From contig NW_023998440.1 of the NCBI RefSeq assembly GCF_014805625.2, forward strand, positions 617,234-681,233: a stretch of 64,000 nt of DNA. The letters are read 5' to 3'. Below are positions 1 to 11,640 of the stretch, one piece after another. Origin of the DNA: Glossina fuscipes. Taxonomy: Eukaryota; Arthropoda; Insecta; Diptera; Glossinidae. How positions within the stretch are numbered: the stretch's first letter is position 1; every line of letters begins with the position of its first letter. The translations under genes were made by a program, and so were the position numbers. The notes beneath the pieces were generated by a model. That model did no database searches. It had not been told where the DNA came from and saw only the letters and a list, made by a program, of their open reading frames with translations.

Positions 1-76
1 TAGCGCACGATGGAAGGAAACGTCGCTAAAGAAGAAAACGCCGTTAAAAAACATTTATTGCAAGTTTTTTTTTTAG

Positions 77-501
77 GTTGTTTGTGTTTTAATTCATTCT
101 GGCATTGAAACTTGTCAAAAGTCTATCGCTCACTTATGGGATGCCGTCGGTTTATACAACTTTTTCTATCGATAGTCATTCAGTGATAACAACCTTGCAC
201 GCGGTGGCGTTAACTTTTTCTTCAGTTTGAACTATGCTCATACGCAACTAATTCAATGTCTGGCGGAAAAGCTCGACTTGACACATATACTTGATGTTTT
301 TACGGCAATTACACATATAAAATGCAAAGAATCGATTGAATACCGACTGAAACTATAGTCAAGAGTGGTGACAGTGACGATAATCAGAATTTATTGCAAA
401 TGTTCCTTTCCTCTCAAGAATTGATGATATCTGAGCATATTGCTAGACTCCGAAACGCGTTTGCAACAAGGCAGTCCTTCAGTCAGGAGAAGAGCGGATG
501 A
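77..501 (+). pseudogene. Unrecognised coding relic with two in-frame stops and a frameshift
   Basis: One frame from 77 to 358 reads as protein apart from a TAG at 173-175 and a TAG at 356-358. It contains segments such as SIAHLWDAVGLYNFFYR and QLIQCLAEKLDLTHILDVF. After a one-base shift the text continues from about 358 to the TGA at 499-501 with KSGDSDDNQNLLQMF and SEHIARLRNAFATRQSF. The start at 77 lies directly after a T-run ending in AG (ttttttttttag), a good splice-acceptor context, so this looks like an internal or 3' exon rather than a processed copy. A short frame from the ATG at 10 (MEGNVAKEENAVKKHLLQ) sits just upstream and may be part of the same gene. I do not recognise the family; no signal peptide or membrane segment is visible. 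The mixed hydrophobic/charged composition is unlike the surrounding AT-rich noise. A protein search would decide identity. Confidence 0.45.
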
Positions 502-509
502 AAACGAAG

Positions 510-2180
510 CACCTTGAAAAGCACATTGAAAAGATGATTAGATAAATAATAGTATACAACGTGATTTTTCATACGTCATCATAATGATTGCTACATATAT
601 ATCTATATATATATAATAAAATATCTTTTTTTTGAAAACATTTGGTAGAGAAGGACAAATAAATTTAAATATTCGTTCGCGTGTAAAAATTCAAATAAAC
701 AAATATATAAATAAATGAAACCAAATTTGAATATGCAGAAGTTTTAAAGTCTGAATTTCGTTTATTGTGTTAAGCTAAATATGGTTATTGTTGCCATGAT
801 TTTAATTGTTATCGAAACGAGTCTGTTTATATTTGTATTTCCATTTTGAGTATGTATGTCGATAATTTGAAAAAGTTTATTTAATATAAAACGTGATTCA
901 ATTAAACAATCGTAACAAACACGTACTGTGCATAACGTTAAATAACGTATGTACGAGAATGAGTGACTAAAAATGAACGAGCATGGATGTAGAAACGTTA
1001 GCTAACAGCGTCGCATTGCGTGTGTGCAGTAAGGGATAATAATATAAACTGCTGTAAATATTTATTTGTGTGAATGTAAGAGACCTTCAGTTTTATATAA
1101 CATGCGTTCGTAAGAGAGAAAAGCGTGAAAATTGACATACGATCACGGTTTTGGGGCGATAAACAAAAAGACTTGTAATTAACAATCAATATAGAGTATG
1201 TTTTCTGAAAAGAACGCTACAATGTGAACTTTTCCATCATTCATTATAAATATATATAAATTAAAAATATTACATATACATTGTGAGAGCTATTTTCTGC
1301 CCCAAACCTGCTGCTGAGGTAGCTCAGCTCATAAGAAATTCCTTTAGTTTTTGATATAACTTATTTACACCGATTGAATGGGTTTTTCTCAAGTTGAATT
1401 CACATATGATTTTTATTTTTCTTTAAAATATTGTTTCTCTTGAAAAATATATTCCAGTTATTTCTTAGTTGACCACTACAATTTTTCGTTTCTATATCCA
1501 AGGTAAGTTCGTTTTTCTTGATCTAAAGGCCTAACACCACCATCGTTGTAACCGCACGTCCGTCTCTTCGCTCACCTCGCGGCCAACTCCCCTCACTTAC
1601 CTCATTCTAACTTCACGGAACTAACTCGGCTAAGCTAATCATTCTAATTTCCCTTTGCTTGATTTCTCTTTACTTAATCCTAACTCTCTTAGCATAACTT
1701 ACTCTGGTGCCCCCCTCAGGGATGGAGAACCTGTCAGGCCAAAACTAGGGACGACTAGGGACGGCCCCTCACAATATATATATTAAAAAATATTATATAT
1801 ATTTTATATATAACATATATGCAATAATGTATATATTTTGTTATTATATATCTTATCGGAAATTCTATTAAAATTTTCATTATGTGCACAGTCAAGTCGT
1901 TTGAATCCGAAATAACAGGCATCTAAAATTTGCGGTGCAAAAACGTAACTACAGGCTAAAACTATCCTAAAGCTCTATTGTGTTCATACTGTTATCTGAA
2001 AATCGCGTATCTGATAAAAGTGGACTTGCTATTTAGTTTCATAGAAAACAACATTTTCCCAAATTTTTTTGTTTTATTGCTGCCATAGAATAATGATAAA
2101 TGATCGCGACTTGTTTTCAAAAGATTTCCAAGCAAAGAATTTGTTTAAAACCAACCTAATTGGATCGTGCCATGCGAAGA
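510..2180. other. No gene seen; AT-rich, with a C-rich block at 1510-1770
   Basis: Mostly AT-rich sequence with short TA runs (595-620, 1780-1810). The block 1510-1770 is markedly richer in C and CT and carries a near-tandem pair of 'actagggacg' around 1745-1765. Its composition resembles another pyrimidine-rich block near 22520-22680. It may be untranslated or LTR sequence of a retroelement, but no reading frame supports that. Confidence 0.3.
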
Positions 2181-2639
2181 AAGCAGCCGGTAATATGTGT
2201 AAAGTGGGGTTTTGTGGAGCTGTGGAGCCGAAGTGAGAAGAGTCACAGCTATATTAAAAGCCGATATTCAATTCTTAGTGTGATTTGATAATTTTCGGTT
2301 ACAGCCATAGCCTGTGCTCACTCGGCTGAAGCCTAACACTTACCGATTCGGCATACACCCGTTCGCTATCTTGTTAATCTTTCGTCACTTCTGGAAAAAA
2401 GGCGTAATGTGAAATAGTGAAAGTCTATTTTCTGTAATTAAGTCTCTTCCAAGTTTGTAAATTATTTTCTGAGTATCAACAGCTCTTCCAAAATTTTGAA
2501 TAACATCTTCGCTATTTCAAATCCATTTCTATAAATTATGTTAACCTGAGAAACATTAAGGAGAGAGATATCGGGGAGTGCGTTTTACGTAACAATACCG
2601 TAAGTGGAGCAAAACTGAAAGGTTTCTGAAATTTTTAGT

Positions 2640-2910
2640 TGCACAAGTATATTACAAAGGTTGCGCTCCGAAAATCACGCCGCTCTACAGGACCTGAATA
2701 TATACGTCTCGTAATTGGCTTCTACACTGGTCGTAGTTCCCTCAAGTATCAAATGATAAACATTGGTGTTTGAAATACCGATTTATGCAGATTCTGTGCG
2801 AATGAGCGACCATGTGCATGATCAGATATCAAGGGTTTGGTGAACACTTTATAACGCCGAACAACGTATAGCGCACCGAGTCTTAGCAGATTGCGGGACT
2901 CATAAGAATC
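2640..2910 (+). mobile_element. Non-LTR retrotransposon fragment, region after RNase H
   Basis: Translated text around 2690-2800 reads RLVIGFYTGRSSLKYQM, then after one stop NTDLCRFCANE. This is the pattern found near the end of ORF2 in I/Jockey/LOA-type non-LTR retrotransposons, where a 'LLTGH...L..HL...G' segment is followed by a CxxC zinc-like motif (here CRFC). The frame contains stops before and after, so it is a dead fragment. It lies about 1 kb from an RNase H fragment on the opposite strand (3789-4135), so the two pieces do not belong to one uninterrupted insertion. Assignment rests on motif recall only. Confidence 0.5.
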
Positions 2911-3133
2911 CTAAAGCTAAGGCATGAGAGCGAGTACAAAAGAACTTTTTAGGTCGCCATACGAGTTGCTGACCATTTTACATTGCATTACATTTTAAAA
3001 TATTGCAAGAATTGCTTCACTGCATTCGATCTCCCCAGAGTGTGCACCTCTTAATGACAGCAAACATTAGATAGTTTCCGAAGGACAAAGCAATTGCCCT
3101 TTTTTCTAAATATCGCCGCTTGTGACATCTTTT

Positions 3134-3481
3134 CTATTTCACAACTTCCAAGGTATACGCAATACGATGACATTTGGCTGCAGTGGACATAGCAGAGACG
3201 AAAATGAACATATGAAGACGTTTTCCAGCTTGAATATTGGGTGCCACTAAGCAAAATTTCTTTGAAAGGAATGGAAAAATATTGAAAAGATCAAAATTTC
3301 TTTTCCTGGCTAAGCCGTACACCACACAGTTAATTGATGGGATATATTTGATTATGGTGTCATCAGTGTAAAGGATTTGGTTTGGATGATATCTAGCTTT
3401 CTCAGTTTTGGTAAGATTTGAAGTAGAAAAATGTAGTTTGTCAAAAAGCGTAACCTGCCTTAAATACAACTCTGTTTTCAT
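3134..3481 (-). other. Unrecognised 115-residue open frame
   Basis: A minus-strand frame of 115 codons stays open in AT-rich DNA, with mixed composition (for example NCVVYGLARKRNFDLFNIF and AKCHRIAYTLEVVK near its end). I cannot assign a family. It may be chance or a piece of the non-LTR element whose parts lie on either side. No convincing start context or splice sites were seen. Confidence 0.15.
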
Positions 3482-3788
3482 ATGGACTTATTTCATTAAC
3501 ATTCCACAAAAACTAAATTTTATGCAGTTTAAGAAAGGGAGCACCTAGCATTGAAGACCCTCGTCTCGCCCAAAGTAACAATTATGTGTTTCATATACAT
3601 ACGTGTCAAAAGTTACATACATTGTACGAAGGGATAAATGTTATATGTATTATTGTGTATTAATTGTGTGAAACGTATAGGTCTTAGCATTATAATAAAC
3701 TTGGAATGTTGCAATCATACATCAAATTATACTCTTATGTGTCTTAAGAAAGGCTTCACAATGTTTGCATTCCGAAAGGTTAATTTCT

Positions 3789-4135
3789 CTATATGAATAG
3801 TTGCGTGCATGAATAGTTATCTGGCGTCTGCGCAACAGGAGAATGCTTTTGTATGAAAAATCTTAAGTCTCTCTTATTGTATGCAGGATATGTCAATAGC
3901 GGTGACTTATAGACGCCTTTAGCCGCGAGGTCTGGTAACTCATTACCCGGAACACTAACATCAGAAGGCACCCATATGAGTCGCACTTTACTAAGGTTTC
4001 GAATTAATTGTTCTCAGGTTTGTACTAACGGCGGAGTGTCGTTGCTAAGGTCAAGAATGGCATTATGGACTCCTAGAGAAAAAGTTACCTCTGCGAAGCG
4101 AAGATTACCGCATAAGAAACTCCCGTCCCCCGAAA
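3789..4135 (-). mobile_element. Non-LTR retrotransposon RNase H domain fragment
   Basis: The minus strand encodes VTFSLGVHNAILDLSND, a TGA stop, then KVRLIWVPSDVSVPGNELPD and further TYPAYNKRDLRFFIQ. The block 'LIWVPS(H)xGxxGNExAD' is the hallmark of the RNase H domain at the end of ORF2 in I, LOA and R1-like non-LTR retrotransposons; here the conserved His after WVPS is Asp. The upstream part corresponds to the RNase H 'DSLSAL' helix region. One internal stop and loss of flanking domains make this inactive. It is oriented opposite to the tail fragment at 2640-2910. Confidence 0.7.
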
Positions 4136-4199
4136 AAAATCGCAATAAACGTTTTACTCTCTTACTTACTTAGATTATTCAGTGGAGAATAAAGTTAAG

Positions 4200-6170
4200 C
4201 TGTTCTTAGAAAATATAACGAATCTTGAATTTCCCATTTTAATTATTAGCATATAATGGGTTTGGTACCTTTTCACGCTCTTGACTTATCATGGAATCCA
4301 TATCTTTGTAATTCCTTGTTTTTAACACAACAAAGCAAGTGAAAATTAAAAACGTCATAGAAAGTTCGTCATGTTACAATTTTTTAGATTTGGTTTTTCA
4401 CAAACATATACCAACATACGCACACACATGTTACGGTATAAATGTGAAGCAGAAAGTGCTCTTCCGAATCTGTTTTAAAAATAACAAACTACACAACAAC
4501 GCTTTATTAAAGTGACGAATAATAAACGTACCGGATATGTGCTTGCGGTTGTGCTATTTTTTTCCGTTTTTTCCGTTGGTTACCGAAATGTTTTTGCATG
4601 CATGTGTTTTTTTATATGATAATTTTTAGAAAATCGGTTTTTTTTTCAAACGAATTTTCATTTTTGTGTGGGAAAATCAACAGATTTTGTACTAGAAATC
4701 GCCAGAATACAAAATTGAAAAAAAAAGAATGAAAAGAGTAAAAACTTGACGTTCCAGTGCTTGTATGATTTGCTTGCAAAATTTTGTTATACGTAACATC
4801 CGGCGTATTGTTATTGTTCATTTAAATATGCTAAAAGGCTAATGTTGTTTCCTCTCCTTGGTGGTAAACAAGCGAATACACACACAGTTTGGTTAACTTT
4901 TCGTTCGAAAAACTATTTTTATATATTACTGGCAATAGTTTAGACGTCTATAAAGTTCTTAGTTTTGCATAAACGAAACTTTGTTGAAAAAATGTTTTCG
5001 TTTTCATTATTTGTCATTATGCCTTTGGTAATTTCGACAACATTTTTTTCGAGTATTAATGCTTGAATGCATATCCGTAGGCGTGTAAAGAGATGCAATA
5101 TTTCAGTTAGTATGGGGACATAGCATAAATTGTTTAAATGATAAATTGGCTTTTAATTCAACGCATCCGGCGGGATAAAAATGGGCCGGGAAGGTGTAGT
5201 GTAACGACGATCAGTTGATAAATTTGTATTAAATATTAGGTCGGAGGTCGTCAATTCCTGCCAAGACCGTCTCCTAACGCACTTTACATGGGTGCAGCAA
5301 AGAGAAATGAAGAGTTCACTTTACTTCTTGCTTACTATTAAGACTGAAATCAGTGTGCTCTAGAATCAATACAAGCGCGAGCACAAAAAAAAGTTCTTCT
5401 CATATTATGGAAGAATATTAGTATCGTCTTTCTACTAAAGAAAAAAAAAAATATAAAGTGAAGATTGTCGCTATTTAGATAATCTTCACTTTTTTTCGTT
5501 GCGAACGCGATAGGGAAGCGATTGAAAGGACATTGACGTCTTTCGCCCGGGCCATGGAAACCGGTTGTAAAAGAATTGAAACATTGGCAGAATCTTTTCA
5601 TTTCAGAACAAATTCACTGTTGTCTAAACTCCCTTATCCGGTTAAGAACAAGTAAGAACGTTATAATCGGACTAGGTAAACCATAAGATACCCTACGCTT
5701 TTTTGCCTAAGATAGTCATTCACGTCATTTTGTGATTGACATCAAAAAACTGAATTTGGTCGTCAAAGATTTGATTATTTTTCAGTTGTTTTCGACATAA
5801 AAAAAACGCAAATAAAGGTTTACCACCTTAGAAGTGCTTACTTTTCGTGAGAGCCCACATATATGGGCGGCCTAAAAAATAGATGCATGCGATCTATATC
5901 TCCTAGAGCTGATTTACTAGGGACCATTTTTTATCATAGGATATGAAATATAACGTGTAAAGGACTATTATTTCTTGACAATTTTTATAAGCGATGAGAT
6001 CCATAAAATAGATCTACTTGTTCCAAATGAAACTACACGCACGAATCACTTTTCATGATAAAATATCGAATATTAGACCCTTTTTCCTTATAAAGGCTTA
6101 TTTTCCTTTAGAACCATTATTTTGGGTGGGATCATAGAAATAGACTTACATAGTCCGAATTCGGCAAGTT
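4200..6170. other. No gene seen; AT-rich, small inverted repeat at 5458-5491
   Basis: No coding signal is convincing here. A 10-bp inverted repeat (AGTGAAGATT / AATCTTCACT) flanks a short loop at 5458-5491 between A-rich and T-rich runs. Around 5230-5260 there is a short 'GGAGGTCGTCAATTCC' stretch resembling a pol III B box, too isolated to call a SINE. Confidence 0.25.
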
Positions 6171-6179
6171 TAATCTTTA

Positions 6180-6770
6180 TATCAAATTATTATTATGAAT
6201 TACTTAAAATTAATCTTTTTTTCAGTTTTCTCTGAGAAAGGGTTTCAAAAACTTGCCGCATACGAAGTCAATTTTTCACATTAATTACCAATGCCCAAAA
6301 GCTGTCACTGAGTGCCTTTTTTCGAGAAATTCTGAATATTACAAATTTTTTCACGTAACGATTTTCAAAATGAGACGTTACAAGAGAGGTGATCGAAAAA
6401 GTAGTTAACAATAAGGTATTATTTGAGAAGCAGTCGGAAAACGTCTTCAAAATAAAGCGGTACAGCAGAGTTGGTCGGAAAAATATAGGTTTCAGTGGCA
6501 TTCGTTTCTAGGCCAAAATATGTCAGTTTGCCAAATTTGAACAAAATATCCAAAAAGTTGCGACCTGCAGGTTGAACACAATAGTTCATGGGCAGACATA
6601 AGGTGGGCAGGCAGAGAGACAGGCTTAGGCCAATTCAGAATGACTTCAAAATTTCTTTCAGAATCGACCGATATAATAAATGATGGGTCCACCTTAAATC
6701 TTTTGTATACATCATCATAGCTTAACACATTACAGCGTACAAGTAGCAGCATTTCAACCAACAAACGCTA
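6180..6770 (-). repeat. GTCY-type dispersed repeat (mini-me/DINE-like), degenerate
   Basis: The sequence near 6580-6640 has gggcaggcagagagacagg, the reverse of the GTCC/GTCT tract found in other copies, preceded by the recurring 'aaaatatccaaaaagttgcgacctgcaggttgaac' type block. Similar ordered blocks occur around 14.0-14.3, 29.9-30.1, 38.0-38.1 and 45.1-45.3 kb. The open frames that overlap it are by-products of the repeat. Assignment to mini-me-like elements is from the known structure of those dipteran repeats, not from a database search. Confidence 0.45.
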
Positions 6771-6779
6771 AACATTGCT

Positions 6780-7860
6780 TTCAAAAGTGAACTTTGCAAA
6801 GAGGTGATGCGTTTTTGACTTAAAATCACTTCATGTTACATTGCTGGGCTAAAAATTTCTTAAGCTACCCTCGTATCATGTTTACTCAATTTAATAATTA
6901 TTTTTATTTGTTTATTTTTTTTTTAATTTCATGAATATTTTTAACGTTAATTTGACTAATTGAATTGCTTCCACTCGAGGTTATTGTTTATTTTATTCAA
7001 GTTTTCAAAGTTTTTCTTTTATTGAACATTCAAGTGAAGGTTCATATGTACATTTACAGAAGTACCTCTTAGTGATGCGAGCCGCGATGCATGCGGATTA
7101 TTGGTGAAAAAGCGGTTTTATCAAATGCAGTCGGAAATTTAATAGCTTTGTAAAGTTACAGCTTAAGTAGAGTGAAAACATTTTGCGGATAAAGGGAGTT
7201 TTTTATGTTGTTTTTCTAGTTAAAGCAACGTAAATGAACAAACGAACAATTTCTGTGAAAATTACTCAAAAATGAAAAGAGTTGTTTAAGTTTATTTATT
7301 CGTTAAGTGTCAAAACATAAAAAGGCGAGAGAAAGTAAAAACGTTATTGCCTCGTAGTCGCAATTTTTTTTGATTTAGTTCAAATATCAGAAGGCGCTTT
7401 TATGCTTAATAGTTACAAAGTAATTATCAGGCGGCTTAGAGAAGTTTCAGTCTCTGTATTTTTATTCATATCGGTTAGTTTCCCGAAGAAATTAAGAACG
7501 CTGAAGATGCTTTTAGCACAACATGCGCCTTACGAATGCGTCGATAATTATTCATTGAACTTCCAATAGCACAAGCTCTCATAAGCAATGCATTCTTTGT
7601 CTGAATGATCGAAGGGACATATCAAACCAAAAATGCTCACTATTTTTGAAATATATGGTCATGAGTTGCAAAAGTTGAGGAAGGCTGCTTTTGTTATTTT
7701 TAAAACAAGATATATGTCCAACTTTTGGAAATTTTGATCATACTCTGCTTTTTGATGGCATAACTCTGCAATGATGCTAAAAGCGTTAAAGAAATTCTTT
7801 TCTGTTGAAATAAGCAATTTTTCGGTGAGGTACCTATTTTAAATGATCAAGGACGTACAA
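6780..7860. other. No gene seen
   Basis: AT-rich sequence without a sustained coding frame. A short frame near 7506-7570 (MLLAQHAPYECVDNYSLNFQ) is too short to support a gene. Confidence 0.3.
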
Positions 7861-7889
7861 AAGTCTTGATTATATAAAAAAACAGGAAA

Positions 7890-8050
7890 ATAAAGCGTTT
7901 CTCGGCGAGCGAAAAGTGAAGAGATAGCTGACATCCTGGAGATATCGAAAAGCAATGTAAGCATAACAATTTAGAGATTTGGAGAGAAACCACCAAAGTC
8001 TGGTCCATTCCGGTCGCTGTTTACGGCTGTTTACGGTGGACTTGTGGGAA
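7890..8050 (+). mobile_element. Mariner-type transposase relic, helix-turn-helix part
   Basis: The + strand reads SEEIADILEISKSNVSITI, then a stop, then FGEKPPKSGP. The 'EIADxLxISKGSV' pattern is the second helix-turn-helix of mariner transposases. A homologous stretch, DMLEISKGSVLALLDENL, occurs at about 16845-16895. About 480 bp downstream on the same strand lies a piece of mariner catalytic domain (8528-8752), so both may belong to one element split by a later insertion, since a SINE-like repeat lies between them. Stops and missing DNA make it inactive. Confidence 0.5.
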
Positions 8051-8269
8051 ATCAATTGCCCACACAGGTGAGCATATATCTTTTTCTTCTTTGTTCAAAA
8101 TAAACACATTTTTTCTCTTTGAGATAAGCGAAAGACGTACTATTTCATTATTTATTATAATCCATTGCTAACAAATAATTTTTATTCTCTTACATGGCTA
8201 TCAACTACTTTTTTATCTTTCTTTATAATCACTGCTACCAACATTGCAAATAACATGGGTAACTCAATT

Positions 8270-8440
8270 TTTATTTATTCTTAATTACAACAACTACTAA
8301 CCCTCCGCCTGAATGGATGAAGGAAAAGAATCTCGACTAACAACTCTATGATCGCAACAGACTAGCTTAAATTCTAGACTTTAGTTTTAGACTAAATTAA
8401 TAATAATAGTCTCTGGCAAAATTAATAACAATAACACTAA
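8270..8440 (+). repeat. SINE-like repeat with TAA-rich tail
   Basis: The reverse complement of this stretch matches, with gaps, the repeat at 22265-22480: both have a (TAA/TTA)n run next to 'gccagaga', a 'gttgttag...agattctttt' block and a shared 'caggcgga' motif. The pol III-like orientation inferred from the 22-kb copy puts the TAA-rich end at the 3' end here (about 8396-8430). It lies between the two mariner fragments at 7.9 and 8.5 kb, so it may be the insertion that separates them. Confidence 0.4.
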
Positions 8441-8527
8441 CAAAAAATCTTACAATGGGTCGACCAATTCGGTTTTGATTTCTGACTCTAAAAAAAATCA
8501 TGCAGAACAACAAAAATTCAACAACCG

Positions 8528-8752
8528 ATGGATGAGATCATGACGCTTGCATTTCGGAATGCGCGCAGTGTTCTATTCATCTACTATTTTAAAGAAGTAA
8601 GAACGATGAACAGTGAGTGTGTGTTACATTTGGGCCTTCGATTGATGGAAAGAACTGGCAAAAATTATAAGTTCGAATTATTGTCCCATCCACCCTACTC
8701 TATAATGGCTCTTGACAGCATACGTAGAATATTCTTAGAGGAAAAACGATGA
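8528..8752 (+). mobile_element. Mariner transposase relic, catalytic-domain piece
   Basis: A 74-codon frame contains SVLFIYYFKEVRTMNSE and FELLSHPPYSIMALDS. These match the order of the mariner segments 'G(I/V)xFIDYLxxGxTINSEYY' and 'xELLPHPPYSPDLAPSD'. The stretch that should lie between them, with the second catalytic Asp (HDNARPH), is missing, so there is an internal deletion. The third catalytic region is degraded (PYSIMALDS for PYSPDLAPSD). It belongs with the helix-turn-helix relic upstream at 7.9 kb. Confidence 0.6.
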
Positions 8753-8759
8753 AAGAAGG

Positions 8760-9455
8760 TTTTAACAATTCGCTCTATAAAAAGGCATCGATATGTTAGA
8801 GTGGTTCCATCAGGCTCAATGAACGTTACGTTGGTGAATAGAGTCGAAATTTTCCTCCTGCTTAGGGGTAAAACTTACCGGTCGAGAGCTTTCATATTTC
8901 ACATAACTCTTTCAAGCGTAACCTAACATCTTTTTCACTAAAGTAGAAGTAGTAGTAGTAGCTGAAGTAGCAATGCTTTATCTAGGAATCTATTGGATGG
9001 AAATTAAATAGAGTTGGGCAGCTGAACGACTTTTGATGTTTGATATGCTTGCGCAGGTCGTTTTACTTTAGTCTCCATTGTGCGGCAGTGTAGCGTTTAA
9101 TTACAACTGTAGCAGTAGATTTCACATTTTGTATTCTTTCATTTTGCTACATCTAGAGGAGAGATATTTTTATTATTTAAGCAGCTTAACAGCTTTTGGT
9201 CACAACACATTGTTCATAATATTAGTAGTACGACTTTGTCGGTTTTGATGCTAAGGGAGTTTTCAACAGTCTCCCAAGAGGGTAGCTTAAGGGACCACCA
9301 CAAGTTAGAGTTTTCTAATATCGTTAACCATTTCAGGAATATCTCGGGCAGAAAGAAAATCCTTTTGATTGTCCACTTTTCAAAAAAATGTATTCGTAAG
9401 TTGGCTCTGGGCATATGGATTAGGCCTTGAAGTATTCTATTGTCATATTTTTCTT
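8760..9455. other. No gene supported
   Basis: Two antisense open frames of about 65 codons overlap at 9214-9430. The + frame has a coding-like stretch (NISGRKKILLIVHFSKK), but no splice or start evidence and no recognised family. Otherwise AT-rich. Confidence 0.25.
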
Positions 9456-9458
9456 TAA

Positions 9459-9736
9459 TGTTGCTACGAAATTCACTTTTCTCGGATACAGTTCACCGGA
9501 TCGTGAGTATTCTTTTTAAAAGAAATACACCTGCACGTTTTCACTGCAAGACTCCTTTATTTACAATCAATCTGTTTAGTGGTAAGATTATTTATATTTT
9601 ACTTTGGCAATACTCTCGTCTTCTCAACTCTAATATTGTTTTTCGACTGAAGCGTTCTTGCCCGACTGACTCTGACTTTTGCAATATTCTTTTTATATAC
9701 ATTTTTACAGTTCATGGCGAAAGTACGCGAAAGTAA
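9459..9736 (-). mobile_element. LTR-like repeat fragment, 3' half
   Basis: This stretch matches 19534-19790 in the same orientation over about 260 bp, sharing blocks such as 'ttttctcggatac', 'ttttcactacaagag...tttatttacaatcaat' and 'tatatacatttttaca'. Read on the minus strand the outer edge is ...CGTAGCAACA, similar to the CGTAACA ends of Gypsy-type LTRs whose other end is TGTTACGG, as seen in the related copy at 25686. I read it as the 3' half of a solo or truncated LTR. No internal coding region is attached. Confidence 0.45.
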
Positions 9737-9754
9737 GTCTTACTTCTATCTTAG

Positions 9755-10085
9755 GGTTCACTTTGCAGCAACACGCTTTAATAATTCTTGAGTATTACAC
9801 AAGTTATTCTCTTTTTTTTTCATATGCCAATCGGGCTGAAGATGTTTCCTATACGCATGATACGATAAAGAAAGAGAAAAAGAGAGAGAGAAAGGCAGAA
9901 ATTGCGTGAATTGCAGTTCGAATCAAAAGTCGACAAAACTATGTTTCTAGAAGAAGAATCTCAAATTACACGCGCGCATTTAGTATCTTGTGATCGTTAG
10001 GCGGCTTTCGCTCAAGATCAAAAATTTTTTTCTAAAATGCTATGCCTGCTCGGCATAGTTTAGAGGAGCCGGTCTTATAACTTTT
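9755..10085 (+). repeat. Dispersed repeat R, inverted partner of 45.4 kb copy
   Basis: The reverse complement of this stretch matches 45368-45692 almost throughout. Shared blocks include an 'aacaacacgcttt' start, a T-run followed by 'catatgcca', 'ccctatacg', 'agagagagaaaggcag', 'ttctagaagaagaatctcaaa' and a palindromic 'ctatgcc...ggcatag' end. A shorter piece of the same family lies at about 40795-40890. No coding capacity is seen. The two long copies are inverted relative to each other and 35 kb apart. Confidence 0.65.
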
Positions 10086-10089
10086 ATAA

Positions 10090-11385
10090 AAAAATTCCTC
10101 TTCATAGATGTTACACTAATAGCTAATACCAAATTTTTACGCGTCAATTCTAACGCTTAAGAAGCGGCACTAACAGTCAATTAGACAGACCATAACAGAT
10201 AATGAGACTGCGTCAGCATGGGAACAAGCGTTTTTCTGAGAAGCTTTTTTGGATAGAAGGAAGTCAAAGTAGGACAACGATAGCCAAAGAAATAATTAAT
10301 CAGCATATGTTTAAGTGTTAAGTAGAAGTTTTTTTTTGGAAAAATGTTAAAAAATGGCAATACCGTAACTATCTTCCCTAGGCAGGTTTAAATTAATTAG
10401 ATCTGCCCACGTAGTGTGGCTAGTCCAAACTTGATTCAAAAAAAAAATTAATCTGGTCTAGATGGTTATAGCCGAAGAATAGGCAATGGTTTCGATGAAT
10501 AATCTTGATTTATGTCTGATTAGTCCGTATCAGTCCATTTCCTGATAACAAAAGAGAACACATATATCAACAAATAATGTTTAAACTAACTTCTCGAAAT
10601 CCTCCTAAATATTTCTCTTCAGGGTATCACTGTAAGAACAATGTAAAAAATTTGAATGAAGACAGTTTGAGTTACGATGCATGCATTTCGAAAAGTCATT
10701 GTTTAAGGAGAACACATATCAAGTCTCAAGTATCTAGGTTCAGAAAAGTAAATGTTTGGACTTTTTCCAAATTTTGCTAAGCCCTATAATTATTTTCTTA
10801 TATTCCTCTCAACAATATGAAGAATCATCGAAACCATTGATAAAGAAAATGATTTTCGGAAAACTTTACCTAGGCTTGACCACCAAGTGCAAAGGGATTC
10901 TGAAAAGGTAAAATGATAATACAAGAATAAAATTTTCATATAAGAAAGTGTTAAACACAATATATCGCCTTAATGTTGTAAACATTTGAAAGCAATATTG
11001 GATCTACAGGAAAATGTTTTTCATACATTCATATCAGAAATTAACGTCTAAGGTATCAGCTAAGGGAAGTTACTAGATTCAGAGTTCCTGATAATTTTTT
11101 ACTTTCCTTCGCACCTTGCAAGACGCAAAGATCACCACCGCTAGTCATTTACGCGACCTGTTACCATCGCTGCTGATTTTTCGATAACTTTGCATGTGTG
11201 CTCTCTCTCTATTGTTATTATCGCTAACGGACGGAAGATAATGTTAAAAGGCAAGGAGGGGCAAAAAAGTTTATTCAAAAATTTGTTATCTTATCATTCT
11301 TTATCATATCTAATCGGTCAGTTTAATCGTTTTCCCCTACGTCAAGTGTATAAATTACAAAAGTAAATAGAAAAGCGAGTTTATG
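10090..11385. other. No gene seen
   Basis: AT-rich sequence with one 67-codon frame (10577-10780) of no recognisable character. Nothing else is supported. Confidence 0.3.
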
Positions 11386-11389
11386 TGAC

Positions 11390-11640
11390 ACTCAGAAGGA
11401 CTCGAGACGGGCCGACATGTTACTATACCGAACAATCACTTTCTGAATCGATGTAAATCTGTCTGTCCGTTTATCCGTGTCGCTTTCTGCTCGCAATTTT
11501 TATGGTATCTTGATAAAATTTAGTATCCCGGTGGATTTTGGTCAAAGGACGATCGCTATTAAAAACCGGTTCGGCTCGGACAACTTATTCGATTACTTCC
11601 CATATCCCACCTTATTTTCAAAAGTCCCTGCATGAATAGC
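11390..11640 (+). repeat. GTCY-type dispersed repeat (mini-me/DINE-like)
   Basis: The order 'ctataccgaacaatcactttctgaatcg', 'tgtaaatctgtctgtccgtt', then 'atcttgataaaatttagtatcc' and a final 'ccttattttcaaaagtc' is the same as in copies at 51.9, 58.0, 30.4 and 63.2 kb. The GTCT/GTCC motif is on the + strand. It is non-coding. Confidence 0.6.

Noticed and set aside
3134..3481. 115-residue minus-strand receptor-like protein
   Set aside because: No start or splice context and no recognised motif; it lies between retroelement fragments.
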